A stretch of 26,041 bases of DNA. It comes from an uncultured Coprococcus sp. (lineage in GTDB: Bacteria; Bacillota; Clostridia; Lachnospirales; Lachnospiraceae). The translations under genes were made by a program, and so were the position numbers. The number at the start of each line of letters is the position of its first letter. The stretch's first letter is position 1. The stretch lies in contig URJI01000036.1 of NCBI GenBank assembly GCA_900548215.1, positions 1-26,041 on the forward strand. Reading direction: 5' to 3'. Below, piece by piece: positions 15,856 through 23,360 of this stretch. The notes beneath the pieces are model-generated. The model did not search any database. It worked only from the letters and a program-made list of their open reading frames with translations, and was not told where the DNA came from.

Positions 15856-17115
15856 TTACCATCCCATGTAATAACTGGAAGATAACTTAAGGGCATATGC
15901 AAGTACATCTTCAACACCCGGAATTACATAATATTCACCATCGTACTCATATACATACATATGATCCATTATTTTGTTCACATCATAATTTATTTTATTT
16001 TGTGTGAGAAGATTATTCAGTTCATCCATATCATAGCTTTCACCATCAGCCTTTATCTTAAGATCATAAGACACATCAATTCTATATATTCTGTCCTCAT
16101 CTATACCGTACTTCTCTATTCCCTCTTCGAAGCTTTCGTAGATATCATCAGCCGAATATCCACCAATATCTGACGGTTTCAGCCCTGAATCACTGTAGAA
16201 GTCTTTAATAACTGATTCTACATCAGCCTTTTCCAGGCCGGTTATCTCAAAGTTGTCAAATTTTATCTGGATATCCTCATCATCGATCTCTTCATCCATG
16301 CTGTCAAGCATATCGCTGTAATCGTCATCAAAATCTTCTCTGAGTTCACGGATGTCATCCTCGTCAGCATCCATTTCTTTTGCTATATCACACATAACAT
16401 CCTTTATCAGTCCCTTTGGAGCTGTCATTCCGACAACTTTTCCAACTTTCAAATCTTCAATATTGGACACATACTCATTCACTGCCTTTTTTGCCTTTGA
16501 TTTTGATACTATACCTGGAACAAATATGATACCGAGAACTGTCAGAACGATAATTGCTGCCGCAACACAGCTAAGCACGATTATCAGTGTCTTCTTGGAC
16601 TTGCCTGGTACATCAGTTCCGCCATTACCTGGAATCTGTCCCTCAGCCATCGCCTGATCATAATCCTGCTGGCCGTACATCTGCTGCTGGTTATATCCCT
16701 GCTGACCGTACCCCTGCTGGCCGTACATCTGCTGCTGGTCGTAACCTTGCTGACCATATACCTGCTGACCATATCCCTGCTGGCCGTACGTCTGCTGCTG
16801 TCCATATACCTGCTGACCATACGTCTGCTGGCCATATCCCTGCTGACCGTACGTCTGCTGGCCATATTCCTGCTGGCCGTACGTCTGCTGCTGACCGTAC
16901 CCCTGCTGCTGGTCGTAACCTTGCTGACCATATACCTGCTGACCGTACGTCTGCTGACCATATCCCTGCTGACCATACATCTGTTGCTGGTCATATCCCT
17001 GCTGCGAATTCCCCTGACTCTGTGATGAAACATTTTCAAGATCAATTGATCCGCAATTTGGACAGACATCTATATTATCCGCTACACCACATCCGCATTT
17101 CTTGCATTTCTTCAT
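15856..17115 (-). CDS. Zinc-ribbon membrane protein with Gln/Tyr/Gly prion-like repeats
   Basis: The order of parts is an N-terminal zinc ribbon (CKKCG, then CPNCG; Cys4, 7, 18, 21), a low-complexity tract of YGQQ-type repeats (residues 38-153), one transmembrane helix (about 175-201), and an acidic extracytoplasmic domain of about 215 residues ending in YYMGW. The function is unknown. Zinc-ribbon plus one-helix proteins are common in Clostridia and often handle envelope stress or regulation, but nothing here fixes a role. The start is ATG 17115, with GGGAGGT seven bases upstream. The frame stays open to 17202, but that upstream ATG lies before the predicted transcription start and has no ribosome site. 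The tract resembles eukaryotic FUS-type prion-like domains in composition. Confidence 0.88.
   Translation of the reverse strand: MKKCKKCGCGVADNIDVCPNCGSIDLENVSSQSQGNSQQGYDQQQMYGQQGYGQQTYGQQVYGQQGYDQQQGYGQQQTYGQQEYGQQTYGQQGYGQQTYGQQVYGQQQTYGQQGYGQQVYGQQGYDQQQMYGQQGYGQQGYNQQQMYGQQDYDQAMAEGQIPGNGGTDVPGKSKKTLIIVLSCVAAAIIVLTVLGIIFVPGIVSKSKAKKAVNEYVSNIEDLKVGKVVGMTAPKGLIKDVMCDIAKEMDADEDDIRELREDFDDDYSDMLDSMDEEIDDEDIQIKFDNFEITGLEKADVESVIKDFYSDSGLKPSDIGGYSADDIYESFEEGIEKYGIDEDRIYRIDVSYDLKIKADGESYDMDELNNLLTQNKINYDVNKIMDHMYVYEYDGEYYVIPGVEDVLAYALKLSSSYYMGW
16657..17004. repeat. In-frame minisatellite encoding YGQQ-type repeats
   Basis: About 350 bp of degenerate 9-15 bp units (CTGCTG, CCGTAC and CCATAT blocks on the plus strand) code for YGQQ, YGQQQ and YDQQQ. 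All units keep the reading frame. Synonymous swaps (CCGTAC/CCATAC/CCATAT) show that the array is not newly expanded throughout. Copy number probably varies between strains. Confidence 0.85.
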
Positions 17116-17173
17116 GTTTCGTACCTCCCTGTCATTACTTTTATATCTAATTTTTCGATTTGATATTACATAA

Positions 17174-17202
17174 ATAGTAACACACTGCTCCTTAAAACAC
17201 AA
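17174..17202 (-). promoter_or_regulatory. Predicted promoter of the zinc-ribbon gene
   Basis: On the minus strand, TTGTGT (17197-17202) and TACTAT (17174-17179) are 17 bp apart. Transcription would begin near 17168, about 50 bases before the ATG at 17115. This supports the shorter start over the ATG at 17202. Confidence 0.55.
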
Positions 17203-17277
17203 AAAATAATTTATGAAACCTTTATTTGAAAAAACATCTTATTTCACCTTAATTTATCTCTTTATGTAGTAATTTAT

Positions 17278-17306
17278 TTGACACTTATACTGTAAAAAAG
17301 TATACT
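17278..17306 (+). promoter_or_regulatory. Strong sigma-A-type promoter for the 17362-19369 pair
   Basis: A perfect TTGACA (17278-17283) and TATACT (17301-17306) are separated by 17 bp, with the start point expected near 17313. It faces away from the zinc-ribbon promoter, so the two transcripts diverge from this gap. Confidence 0.8.
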
Positions 17307-17361
17307 AATAGATAATTATGTTCAAAACTATGGACATATTGGTTACAGGAGTAAAAAAGAG

Positions 17362-18090
17362 ATGGAAACAGAAAAAAAGATAACATTGTCGGTTGTCATG
17401 CCAGCTTACAATGAAGAACAGCATATCAAAGAAAACTTATTAGAAACAAGCCGTATACTTAGTACTTTCCTTCACCGCTATGAGATAATTGCAGTGAACG
17501 ACGGCAGTACCGATTCCACAGCGCAGCTTATTTGTGAAGCCGCCAAGGAAGATCCGCATATAATAGATGCGGGATATGAGGATAACCAGGGCAAGGGGCA
17601 CGCCATAACAATGGGTATCAGGCGGGCTTCTGGAACATATATCGCTTTTCTGGATTCAGACCTTGAGCTCAGTCCTACACTCCTTAAGCCGTTCATGAAA
17701 CAGATGAAAAGCACCGACTCAGACATAGTCATCGGCTCTAAGCTTCATCCGGAATCCAAGCTGGATTATCCACCTATACGAAGATTCATGAGCTACAGCT
17801 ACTATGTCATGCTCAAGATGCTTTTCCATCTTGGTATCCATGACACACAGACAGGAATCAAGCTGTTCAGATCTGAGGTCATCAAACCTATTGCTGAGAA
17901 TCTGTCTGTATCAGGCTACGCATTTGATATCGAGATTCTCGTTGCAGCACACAGGCAGGGCTATACTATATCAGAGGCTCCTATCGTGCTCAACTACAGC
18001 AGAGACGATTCCAATGGCCGCAGGATCAAGTTCAAAGACATATTGAAGGTTTTCACAGATACTATCGCTATCAAGAAAAAGTATCACTGA
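17362..18090 (+). CDS. DPM1-like GT2 glycosyltransferase (polyprenyl-phosphate sugar synthase type)
   Basis: This 242-residue GT-A enzyme belongs to the dolichyl-phosphate mannose/glucose synthase subgroup, which moves a sugar from a nucleotide donor to a polyprenyl phosphate. Visible motifs are LSVVMPAYNEEQ (9-20), IIAVNDGSTDST (42-53), NQGKGHAI (75-82), the metal-binding DSD at 98-100 (FLDSDLE) and the subgroup-specific DTQTGIKLF. It lacks the C-terminal membrane helices of GtrB-type enzymes, so it is probably a peripheral membrane protein. AGGAG lies ten bases before the ATG and a strong promoter is upstream. The UDPGP-family gene follows 55 bp downstream on the same strand and could supply its nucleotide sugar. 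The donor sugar is not determinable. Confidence 0.9.
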   Translation: METEKKITLSVVMPAYNEEQHIKENLLETSRILSTFLHRYEIIAVNDGSTDSTAQLICEAAKEDPHIIDAGYEDNQGKGHAITMGIRRASGTYIAFLDSDLELSPTLLKPFMKQMKSTDSDIVIGSKLHPESKLDYPPIRRFMSYSYYVMLKMLFHLGIHDTQTGIKLFRSEVIKPIAENLSVSGYAFDIEILVAAHRQGYTISEAPIVLNYSRDDSNGRRIKFKDILKVFTDTIAIKKKYH

Positions 18091-18145
18091 TTTTGTTACA
18101 CGGAGAGAGAATTTCAGACACTACACATTTATTAAGGAGAAATTT

Positions 18146-19369
18146 ATGAACTACGAAAGCGCATACAAACTGCTGGAAGAGAAAAACCAGCTTCATTTAC
18201 TCAGATACTATAACACTTTAAGCGAGTCAGACAAAGCTGCACTGCTTTCACAGATCGAAGAGATTGATTTTTCTCTCATCGATATGATCGACAAAGACAA
18301 CTCAGCCAAAGATTCAGACATTGCACCTGTTGCCGCCCTTCAGATGGACACTATAAACGAAAAGCACGACACATATTTAAACGCAGGTCTCACCTCTATA
18401 AAAAACGGCGAGCTTGCTCTTGTTCTTCTCGCAGGTGGCCAGGGCACACGTCTTGGATTTAATGGGCCAAAGGGAACATTTAATGTAGGCGTTACGAAAG
18501 ATATGTATATCTTCCAGCTTCTCATCGAGCATACAATGGACATCGTAAAACTTGCAGACACTTGGATTCACTTCTTCATCATGACGAATGAGAAGAACCA
18601 CGATGATACAACTGCATTTTTCAAAGAGCACAATTACTTCGGCTACGATCCTGAACACATTCATTTCTTCAAACAGGAGATGGTTCCATCTGTAGACTTC
18701 AATGGAAAGATTTATCTTGAGGAAAAGGGCCGCATAGCTATGTCTCCAAATGGAAACGGTGGATGGTTCTCTTCTCTCTGCAAGGCAGGACACCTTGAGA
18801 CCATCAACAAGCACAACATCAAATATATCAATGTATTTTCCGTTGACAACGTTCTTCAGAGGATTGCTGACCCGGTATTTTTAGGTGCTGTCATAACCGA
18901 AGGCTTCCTGTCAGGCGGAAAAGTTGTAAAAAAAGCTTATCCAGATGAGAAAGTAGGTGTTCTCTGTACCAACCACGGCAAGCCATACATCGTTGAGTAC
19001 TATGAACTGACTGAAGAGATGCGTGATGAACGCGATGAGAACGGTGACTACGCATATAATTACGGCGTAACTCTCAACTACATCTTTCCTGTTGACAGAC
19101 TTATGAAAATCATGAACGAGAGCATGCCTCTCCACATTGTAAAAAAAGCCATTCCTTATGTAGATGAAAATGGCGATATAATAAAGCCTGCCGAACCAAA
19201 CGGCTACAAATTTGAAACACTTGCTCTCGATATGATTGCATTCATGGGAACATGTCTTCCTTTTGAGGTTGACAGAGAAAAAGAATTTGCCCCTATTAAA
19301 AATGCAACAGGTAACGATTCAATAGATTCTGCAAGAGAGCTTCTAAAAAAGAACGGCTACACATTGTAG
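18146..19369 (+). CDS. UDPGP/UAP-family nucleotide-sugar pyrophosphorylase (eukaryote-type)
   Basis: This 407-residue enzyme should make a UDP-sugar from UTP and a sugar 1-phosphate. It shows the UDPGP-family nucleotide loop LAGGQGTRLG (95-104) with PKG at 108-110. It also shows a UAP1-like block: FFKQEMVPSVD, GKIYLEEKGRIAMSPNGNGG (GNGG at 203-206) and a later SVDNVLQRIADP segment. This is the family of eukaryotic UDP-GlcNAc/UDP-glucose pyrophosphorylases, not bacterial GalU or GlmU. UAP-type activity (HexNAc-1-P) seems somewhat more likely than glucose-1-P from the GNGG block, but this is inference. AAGGAG lies six bases before the ATG. It is co-directional with the upstream glycosyltransferase and ends at a strong terminator. 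Confidence 0.88.
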   Translation: MNYESAYKLLEEKNQLHLLRYYNTLSESDKAALLSQIEEIDFSLIDMIDKDNSAKDSDIAPVAALQMDTINEKHDTYLNAGLTSIKNGELALVLLAGGQGTRLGFNGPKGTFNVGVTKDMYIFQLLIEHTMDIVKLADTWIHFFIMTNEKNHDDTTAFFKEHNYFGYDPEHIHFFKQEMVPSVDFNGKIYLEEKGRIAMSPNGNGGWFSSLCKAGHLETINKHNIKYINVFSVDNVLQRIADPVFLGAVITEGFLSGGKVVKKAYPDEKVGVLCTNHGKPYIVEYYELTEEMRDERDENGDYAYNYGVTLNYIFPVDRLMKIMNESMPLHIVKKAIPYVDENGDIIKPAEPNGYKFETLALDMIAFMGTCLPFEVDREKEFAPIKNATGNDSIDSARELLKKNGYTL

Positions 19370-19380
19370 TTTCCACAACA

Positions 19381-19428
19381 AAAAGCATCAACGGTATCAT
19401 CTGTGATCGATACCATTGATGCTTTTTT
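19381..19428 (+). terminator. Rho-independent terminator of the UDPGP gene
   Basis: An 18-bp stem with one mismatch (19381-19398 against 19409-19426, loop of 10) is followed by six T residues (19423-19428). An A-run on the other side (19378-19384 region) means it may also end the minus-strand operon that finishes at 19436. Confidence 0.9.
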
Positions 19429-19435
19429 ATACCAG

Positions 19436-19633
19436 TCAATTTATTTCTTCTTTTTCTCGTCTGACTATATCTTCTATAGCTTCTCGTACAAGTTCTGACA
19501 TAGATACCTTCTTTCTCACTGCGCAGTCACCTAATTTTTTATGGGTATCTGCATCTATTCTCAGCCTGAGAACTGTATCCTTTCTCTTGTCCGTTGGACG
19601 CCCTGGTCCTCTCTTCTTATTTTCATCGTCCAT
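19436..19633 (-). CDS. Ribbon-helix-helix DNA-binding protein
   Basis: This 65-residue protein has a basic N-terminal arm (KKRGPGRPTDKRKD, AT-hook-like GRP) followed by a ribbon-helix-helix fold: strand TVLRLRID (20-27), helix ADTHKKLGDCAVRKK and helix SMSELVREAIEDIVRRE (44-60). Proteins of this Arc/MetJ/CopG type bind DNA as dimers and are either small repressors or antitoxins. AGGAG lies eight bases before the ATG, and the gene follows the glycosyltransferase stop by 15 bp, so it is the last gene of the gat-glycan run. No toxin-like gene is next to it, which favours a regulator. Target unknown. Confidence 0.85.
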   Translation of the reverse strand: MDDENKKRGPGRPTDKRKDTVLRLRIDADTHKKLGDCAVRKKVSMSELVREAIEDIVRREKEEIN

Positions 19634-19648
19634 TACCGTATCTCCTGA

Positions 19649-20395
19649 TCACAACAGATATTTTATAACACCATTTACTGCATAACATATAAAGTAAATA
19701 CAGCTTCTAAAAAAACCGTACCCAACTTTCCTATAAACCGCAAATGTTTTTTTTGCAGATGACAGTTTGGATCCCGACTTGCTGTGTTTCATCTGTCTGT
19801 ATAGCAAAAGGGGTTCATTTACTGCAACAGCAAAAGCATAATCACGAAGTATCTGAAGCCAACATATATAATCCTCATGTATATCATCATTGCCCATCGG
19901 ATATTTCAGTGCCACTTCCCTGTCTATAAGTACAGATGAACAGTTTATCACATTTCCCCGGAGCAGTTTACTGTATGTTACCCGCTCCGGGACTTCTATG
20001 ATTCTGCCCGTTCTTTTACCATCTTCGCTTATCAATTCTCTGGCAGTTGAACACAGCACTGCGCCTGTTTTTTTTACAAGTTCCAGCTGCTTCTCCAATT
20101 TATCTGGGAGCCACATATCATCAGAATCAATAAACGCAACGTACTTGCTTTCTGCCATTGCGACACCTTTGTTGCGTGACGCTGCCACTCCCAAGTTGCT
20201 TTCATTTCTGACAATATTGACTCTTGGATCCCCCGTATAACAGGAAAGTACCTCCAGTGTATTATCCGAAGAGCAATCATCCACAACTATAACTTTGGTT
20301 GGAATACTCTGAGCCAGGACCGAATCCACAGAACTCTTTATTGTGCCGCTGCAATTGTAAGCAGGCACAACCACTGAAACAGTATCACTTATCAT
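19649..20395 (-). CDS. GT2 family glycosyltransferase
   Basis: This is a GT-A fold sugar transferase, probably adding a residue to a lipid-linked surface glycan. Motifs are VSVVVPAYNCSGTI near the N-terminus, VIVVDDCSSDNT, NLGVAASRNKG (the GVAxARN signature), metal-binding DSDD in VAFIDSDDMWLPDK, and HEDYICWLQIL, which carries the catalytic ED pair of EpsO/WfgS-like enzymes. The C-terminus is hydrophobic and may touch the membrane. I start at ATG 20395, with GGTGA five bases upstream. GTG at 20404 in the same frame adds only three residues. It lies about 20 bp after the sugar-phosphate transferase stop, which makes it a natural candidate for adding the second sugar. Confidence 0.9.
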   Translation of the reverse strand: MISDTVSVVVPAYNCSGTIKSSVDSVLAQSIPTKVIVVDDCSSDNTLEVLSCYTGDPRVNIVRNESNLGVAASRNKGVAMAESKYVAFIDSDDMWLPDKLEKQLELVKKTGAVLCSTARELISEDGKRTGRIIEVPERVTYSKLLRGNVINCSSVLIDREVALKYPMGNDDIHEDYICWLQILRDYAFAVAVNEPLLLYRQMKHSKSGSKLSSAKKTFAVYRKVGYGFFRSCIYFICYAVNGVIKYLL

Positions 20396-20415
20396 ACACT
20401 TCACCCATATATATT

Positions 20416-21924
20416 CTATTTACCAATGGTATCTGTCTCTGCACTCACATCTGAAATATGCGTACTCTTCTTCAAATCATAGAACGCATCCTCTGACTCA
20501 TCAAGGCCCTCCGGTTTCACATTTACCGGAGCAGGAATCTGAAGCTTCTCTCCATCTCTGAGAGCTGTAGTCATGTTGGATGCCACACCCTCTGACGTCT
20601 CCTTCTGGAACATGATCTTTACAGTAAGCAGCATCAGTTTGATATCAAGCCATATTGAATACTGCTCATAATAAGTAAGATCCAGCTTCACCTTGTCTCT
20701 AGGTGTAGTATTATATTTTCCATATACCTGTGCATATCCTGTAAGTCCTGCCTTCATCTTGAGTCTGTAATCAAACTCTGGGAATGTCTTCTTATAAAGC
20801 TTAGCGATCTCAGGTCTCTCAGGTCTCGGTCCAACAAGCGACATATCGCCTTTAATGACATTAAAAAGCTGTGGCAGTTCATCAAGATGAAGCTTTCTAA
20901 GCCATTTTCCAACAGGTGTTATTCTGTCATCATCCTTCTTTGCAAGCCGGGCCCCCTGTGACTCCGAATCAATCTTCATACTTCTGAACTTTATAATCTT
21001 AAAGATCTTGCCATTCAAAGTAAGTCTGTCCTGCTTGTAGAATACAGGTCCCCTGTCATAGAGCCATATAGCAAGTGCTGATATGAGCATGAACGGAGAT
21101 GCAATGACAAGGAGAATGACTCCACACACAATATCCATGATTCTCTTAATAATCATATCATCACCTGTAAGTCCCTGATTTCGTGATAAGAGGATCGGCG
21201 TATCAAACAAATGGATAGGCTCCGCTCCAAGTATGATTATATCTGAGAGCTTCGGTACAACGTATGATCTGATGGAGTGTTCAAAACAATACTTCACAAG
21301 TTCATTTCTGATATAAGCCTTTGTCTCACAAATGATTACTCCGTCGTACTGAAGTATCTTCTCCTTTATAGCCTGTTCACCCTCACTTACATGTATCCTG
21401 TCTTCTATTATATACTTATCCTTGCGGGCATTTATCTTGTCTATAAATTCCATAGGAGTCTTATATCCATATACAAGAAGCAGATGCCTTGGCGGATACA
21501 TCTTTGCATACAAAACTCTGCAAATAAATATCCATAACAATATAACAACCGCCTCAAACACTGTTAATTTCAGAAGCGGTCCAGGTTTTACATAGTCACG
21601 ACAAATTATACAGAGCTGCAGATAACCAACTACATTGGCACACACGAGAGCCAACAACTGTGAGTAAACTATATCAAGCAGTCTGAAGAACCCGACTCTG
21701 TAACCACCATATAGCTTGGTAAAAAGTATGATGATGATTCCATACATTCCGATAACCGCCCAGTTTCCTCTTCTCCAGAACGGAAGCGTAAGCGTTACCT
21801 CATAGTCCCGGTACCACATGAGTCCAAACAGCACCAGCTCCACGGCGATGAGTACACAGGCCTCGCCCACTGTTATGAGACGTTTGTATCTGTCCCTCTT
21901 TCTAACTCTTCTGTTTTCTTCCAT
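20416..21924 (-). CDS. Polyprenyl-phosphate sugar-phosphate transferase (WbaP/WcaJ type)
   Basis: This 502-residue enzyme starts glycan assembly by transferring a sugar phosphate to undecaprenyl phosphate. The N-terminal half has four to five membrane helices (about 18-37, 56-71, 86-107, 121-140) and a CoA-binding-like nucleotide domain (about 145-240). The C-terminal catalytic part carries the re-entrant helix region KRIMDIVCGVILLVIASPF (260-278), FYKQDRLTLNGKIFKIIKFRSM (295-316), the catalytic Asp-Glu pair 348-349 in HLDELPQLFNVIKGDMSLVGPRPE, and GLTGYAQVYG. These are the classic bacterial sugar transferase signatures. It starts two bases after the gatB stop codon, so it appears translationally coupled to gatB. 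The sugar (Gal, Glc or a HexNAc) cannot be told. Confidence 0.93.
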   Translation of the reverse strand: MEENRRVRKRDRYKRLITVGEACVLIAVELVLFGLMWYRDYEVTLTLPFWRRGNWAVIGMYGIIIILFTKLYGGYRVGFFRLLDIVYSQLLALVCANVVGYLQLCIICRDYVKPGPLLKLTVFEAVVILLWIFICRVLYAKMYPPRHLLLVYGYKTPMEFIDKINARKDKYIIEDRIHVSEGEQAIKEKILQYDGVIICETKAYIRNELVKYCFEHSIRSYVVPKLSDIIILGAEPIHLFDTPILLSRNQGLTGDDMIIKRIMDIVCGVILLVIASPFMLISALAIWLYDRGPVFYKQDRLTLNGKIFKIIKFRSMKIDSESQGARLAKKDDDRITPVGKWLRKLHLDELPQLFNVIKGDMSLVGPRPERPEIAKLYKKTFPEFDYRLKMKAGLTGYAQVYGKYNTTPRDKVKLDLTYYEQYSIWLDIKLMLLTVKIMFQKETSEGVASNMTTALRDGEKLQIPAPVNVKPEGLDESEDAFYDLKKSTHISDVSAETDTIGK

Positions 21925-21926
21925 AT

Positions 21927-23357
21927 TTACAGCATCTCCCTAAGCATCTTGTTGACAGATCCAGGATCTGCTTTACCCTTCATAGCTTTCATAACCTGTC
22001 CGACAAGTGCTCCGAGAGCCTTCTCCTTGCCGCCTCTGTAATCATCAACAGCCTTTGGATTGTTATCTATGGCTGCCTGACATGCCTCCTTAAGTGCATC
22101 GTCATCCTGAACAGTTGCAAGTCCGTTATCCTTGACATACTTCTCAGGATCAATATTGTCTGCAAATATCTTTTCAAATACTTCCTTTGCAACACCGCCA
22201 TTGATAACTCTGTCATCAACAAGCTTGATGAGCTTCGCAAGATTCTCTGCCGAGAACTTCAAATCCTCTGCATCAACGCAATTTTCCTTCATCAGTCTCA
22301 TGGTCTCTCCCATGATCCAATTGGAAACCTTCTTTGCAGGTGCTCCAAGTGCGATGGCATCCTCAAACAGATCTGCCAGCTTCTTGGATGCTGTAATGAT
22401 ATCTATATCATAGTCAGGAATAGCATATTCCTCTTTGTATCTTATCTTCTTCTCATCTCTGAACTCAGGCTGTGCATCCCTTACCTGCTGGAGCCACTCA
22501 TCACTGATGTGGATAGGTACAAGGTCAGGATCAGGGAAATATCTGTAATCCTGTGCATCCTCCTTGGATCTCATAGGATATGAATACTCCTTAGTATCAT
22601 CCCATCTTCTTGTCTCCTGGACAACCTTTTCACCAGACTCGATGAGATCGATCTGTCTCTCTCTCTCATTTTCTATGGCCCTGGCGATAGCCTTGAATGA
22701 GTTCAGGTTCTTTGTCTCTGTACGTGTACCAAACTCCTCCGAACCAACCTCTCTGATTGAAAGATTGACATCAGCACGCATGGATCCCTCATTCAGCTTA
22801 CAGTCTGAAGCTCCGAGATACTGTATCGTCTCCCTGAGCTTTTCAAGATATGCTATTACATCCTCAGCAGATCTCATGTCAGGCTCAGATACTATCTCTA
22901 TAAGCGGCACACCTGAACGGTTGAAATCCACAAGTGAACTGTCTGTATATGGATCATGAACAAGTTTTCCGGCGTCCTCCTCCATATGTATCTCGTGAAT
23001 TCTCACATATTTCTTAACTCCGTCAACCTCTATCTCAACCTTACCGTCCCTGCATATTGGATAGTAGAGCTGTGATATCTGGTAATTCTGTGGGTTGTCT
23101 GGATAGAAATAATTCTTTCTGTCAAACTTACAGTTCTGTGTGATCGTACAGTTGGTTGCAAGACCAACCGCAATAGCTTTATTTACAACCTCTTTGTTAA
23201 GTACCGGAAGTGAACCCGGCATTCCTGTACATACAGGACATGTATGTGTATTAGGAGCCCCTCCAAATGCTGTGCTACAGCCGCAGAATATCTTTGTTTT
23301 GGTCGCAAGCTCTACATGGACCTCAAGTCCGATGACTGTCTCATATGTCTTTGCCAT
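21927..23357 (-). CDS. gatB: Asp/Glu-tRNA(Asn/Gln) amidotransferase subunit B
   Basis: This 476-residue subunit activates the mischarged aminoacyl-tRNA by ATP-dependent phosphorylation and binds the tRNA. It opens with YETVIGLEVHVEL and has the zinc-site cysteines Cys25, 27, 40 and 43 (CGCSTAF, then CPVC). GMPGSLPVLN, RKNYFYPDNPQNYQISQ and HMEEDAGK follow, all GatB hallmarks. The C-terminal GatB/YqeY tRNA-binding domain spans about 330-476 and ends GKADPGSVNKMLREML. It begins three bases after the gatA stop. Together with GatA and GatC it converts Glu-tRNA(Gln), and often Asp-tRNA(Asn), to the amide form, as needed in most Gram-positives. Confidence 0.97.
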   Translation of the reverse strand: MAKTYETVIGLEVHVELATKTKIFCGCSTAFGGAPNTHTCPVCTGMPGSLPVLNKEVVNKAIAVGLATNCTITQNCKFDRKNYFYPDNPQNYQISQLYYPICRDGKVEIEVDGVKKYVRIHEIHMEEDAGKLVHDPYTDSSLVDFNRSGVPLIEIVSEPDMRSAEDVIAYLEKLRETIQYLGASDCKLNEGSMRADVNLSIREVGSEEFGTRTETKNLNSFKAIARAIENERERQIDLIESGEKVVQETRRWDDTKEYSYPMRSKEDAQDYRYFPDPDLVPIHISDEWLQQVRDAQPEFRDEKKIRYKEEYAIPDYDIDIITASKKLADLFEDAIALGAPAKKVSNWIMGETMRLMKENCVDAEDLKFSAENLAKLIKLVDDRVINGGVAKEVFEKIFADNIDPEKYVKDNGLATVQDDDALKEACQAAIDNNPKAVDDYRGGKEKALGALVGQVMKAMKGKADPGSVNKMLREML

Positions 23358-23360
23358 GTC

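Noticed and set aside
16657..17004. Possible CRISPR array
   Set aside because: The units are short (9-15 bp), contiguous, without unique spacers, and all in frame with a protein.
16587..17150. Plus-strand repetitive open frame with ADHIPAGRTSAAG-like repeats
   Set aside because: It is the mirror of the YGQQ repeat DNA. It has no ribosome site or promoter, and the minus-strand frame has a zinc ribbon, a membrane helix and a good start.
17116..17202. Upstream extension of the zinc-ribbon protein by 29 residues
   Set aside because: The upstream ATG has no ribosome site and lies upstream of the predicted transcription start; GGGAGGT sits at the right distance from ATG 17115.
19436..19633. Toxin-antitoxin system
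   Set aside because: The ribbon-helix-helix protein could be an antitoxin, but no toxin-like gene is adjacent; its neighbours are a glycosyltransferase and a terminator.
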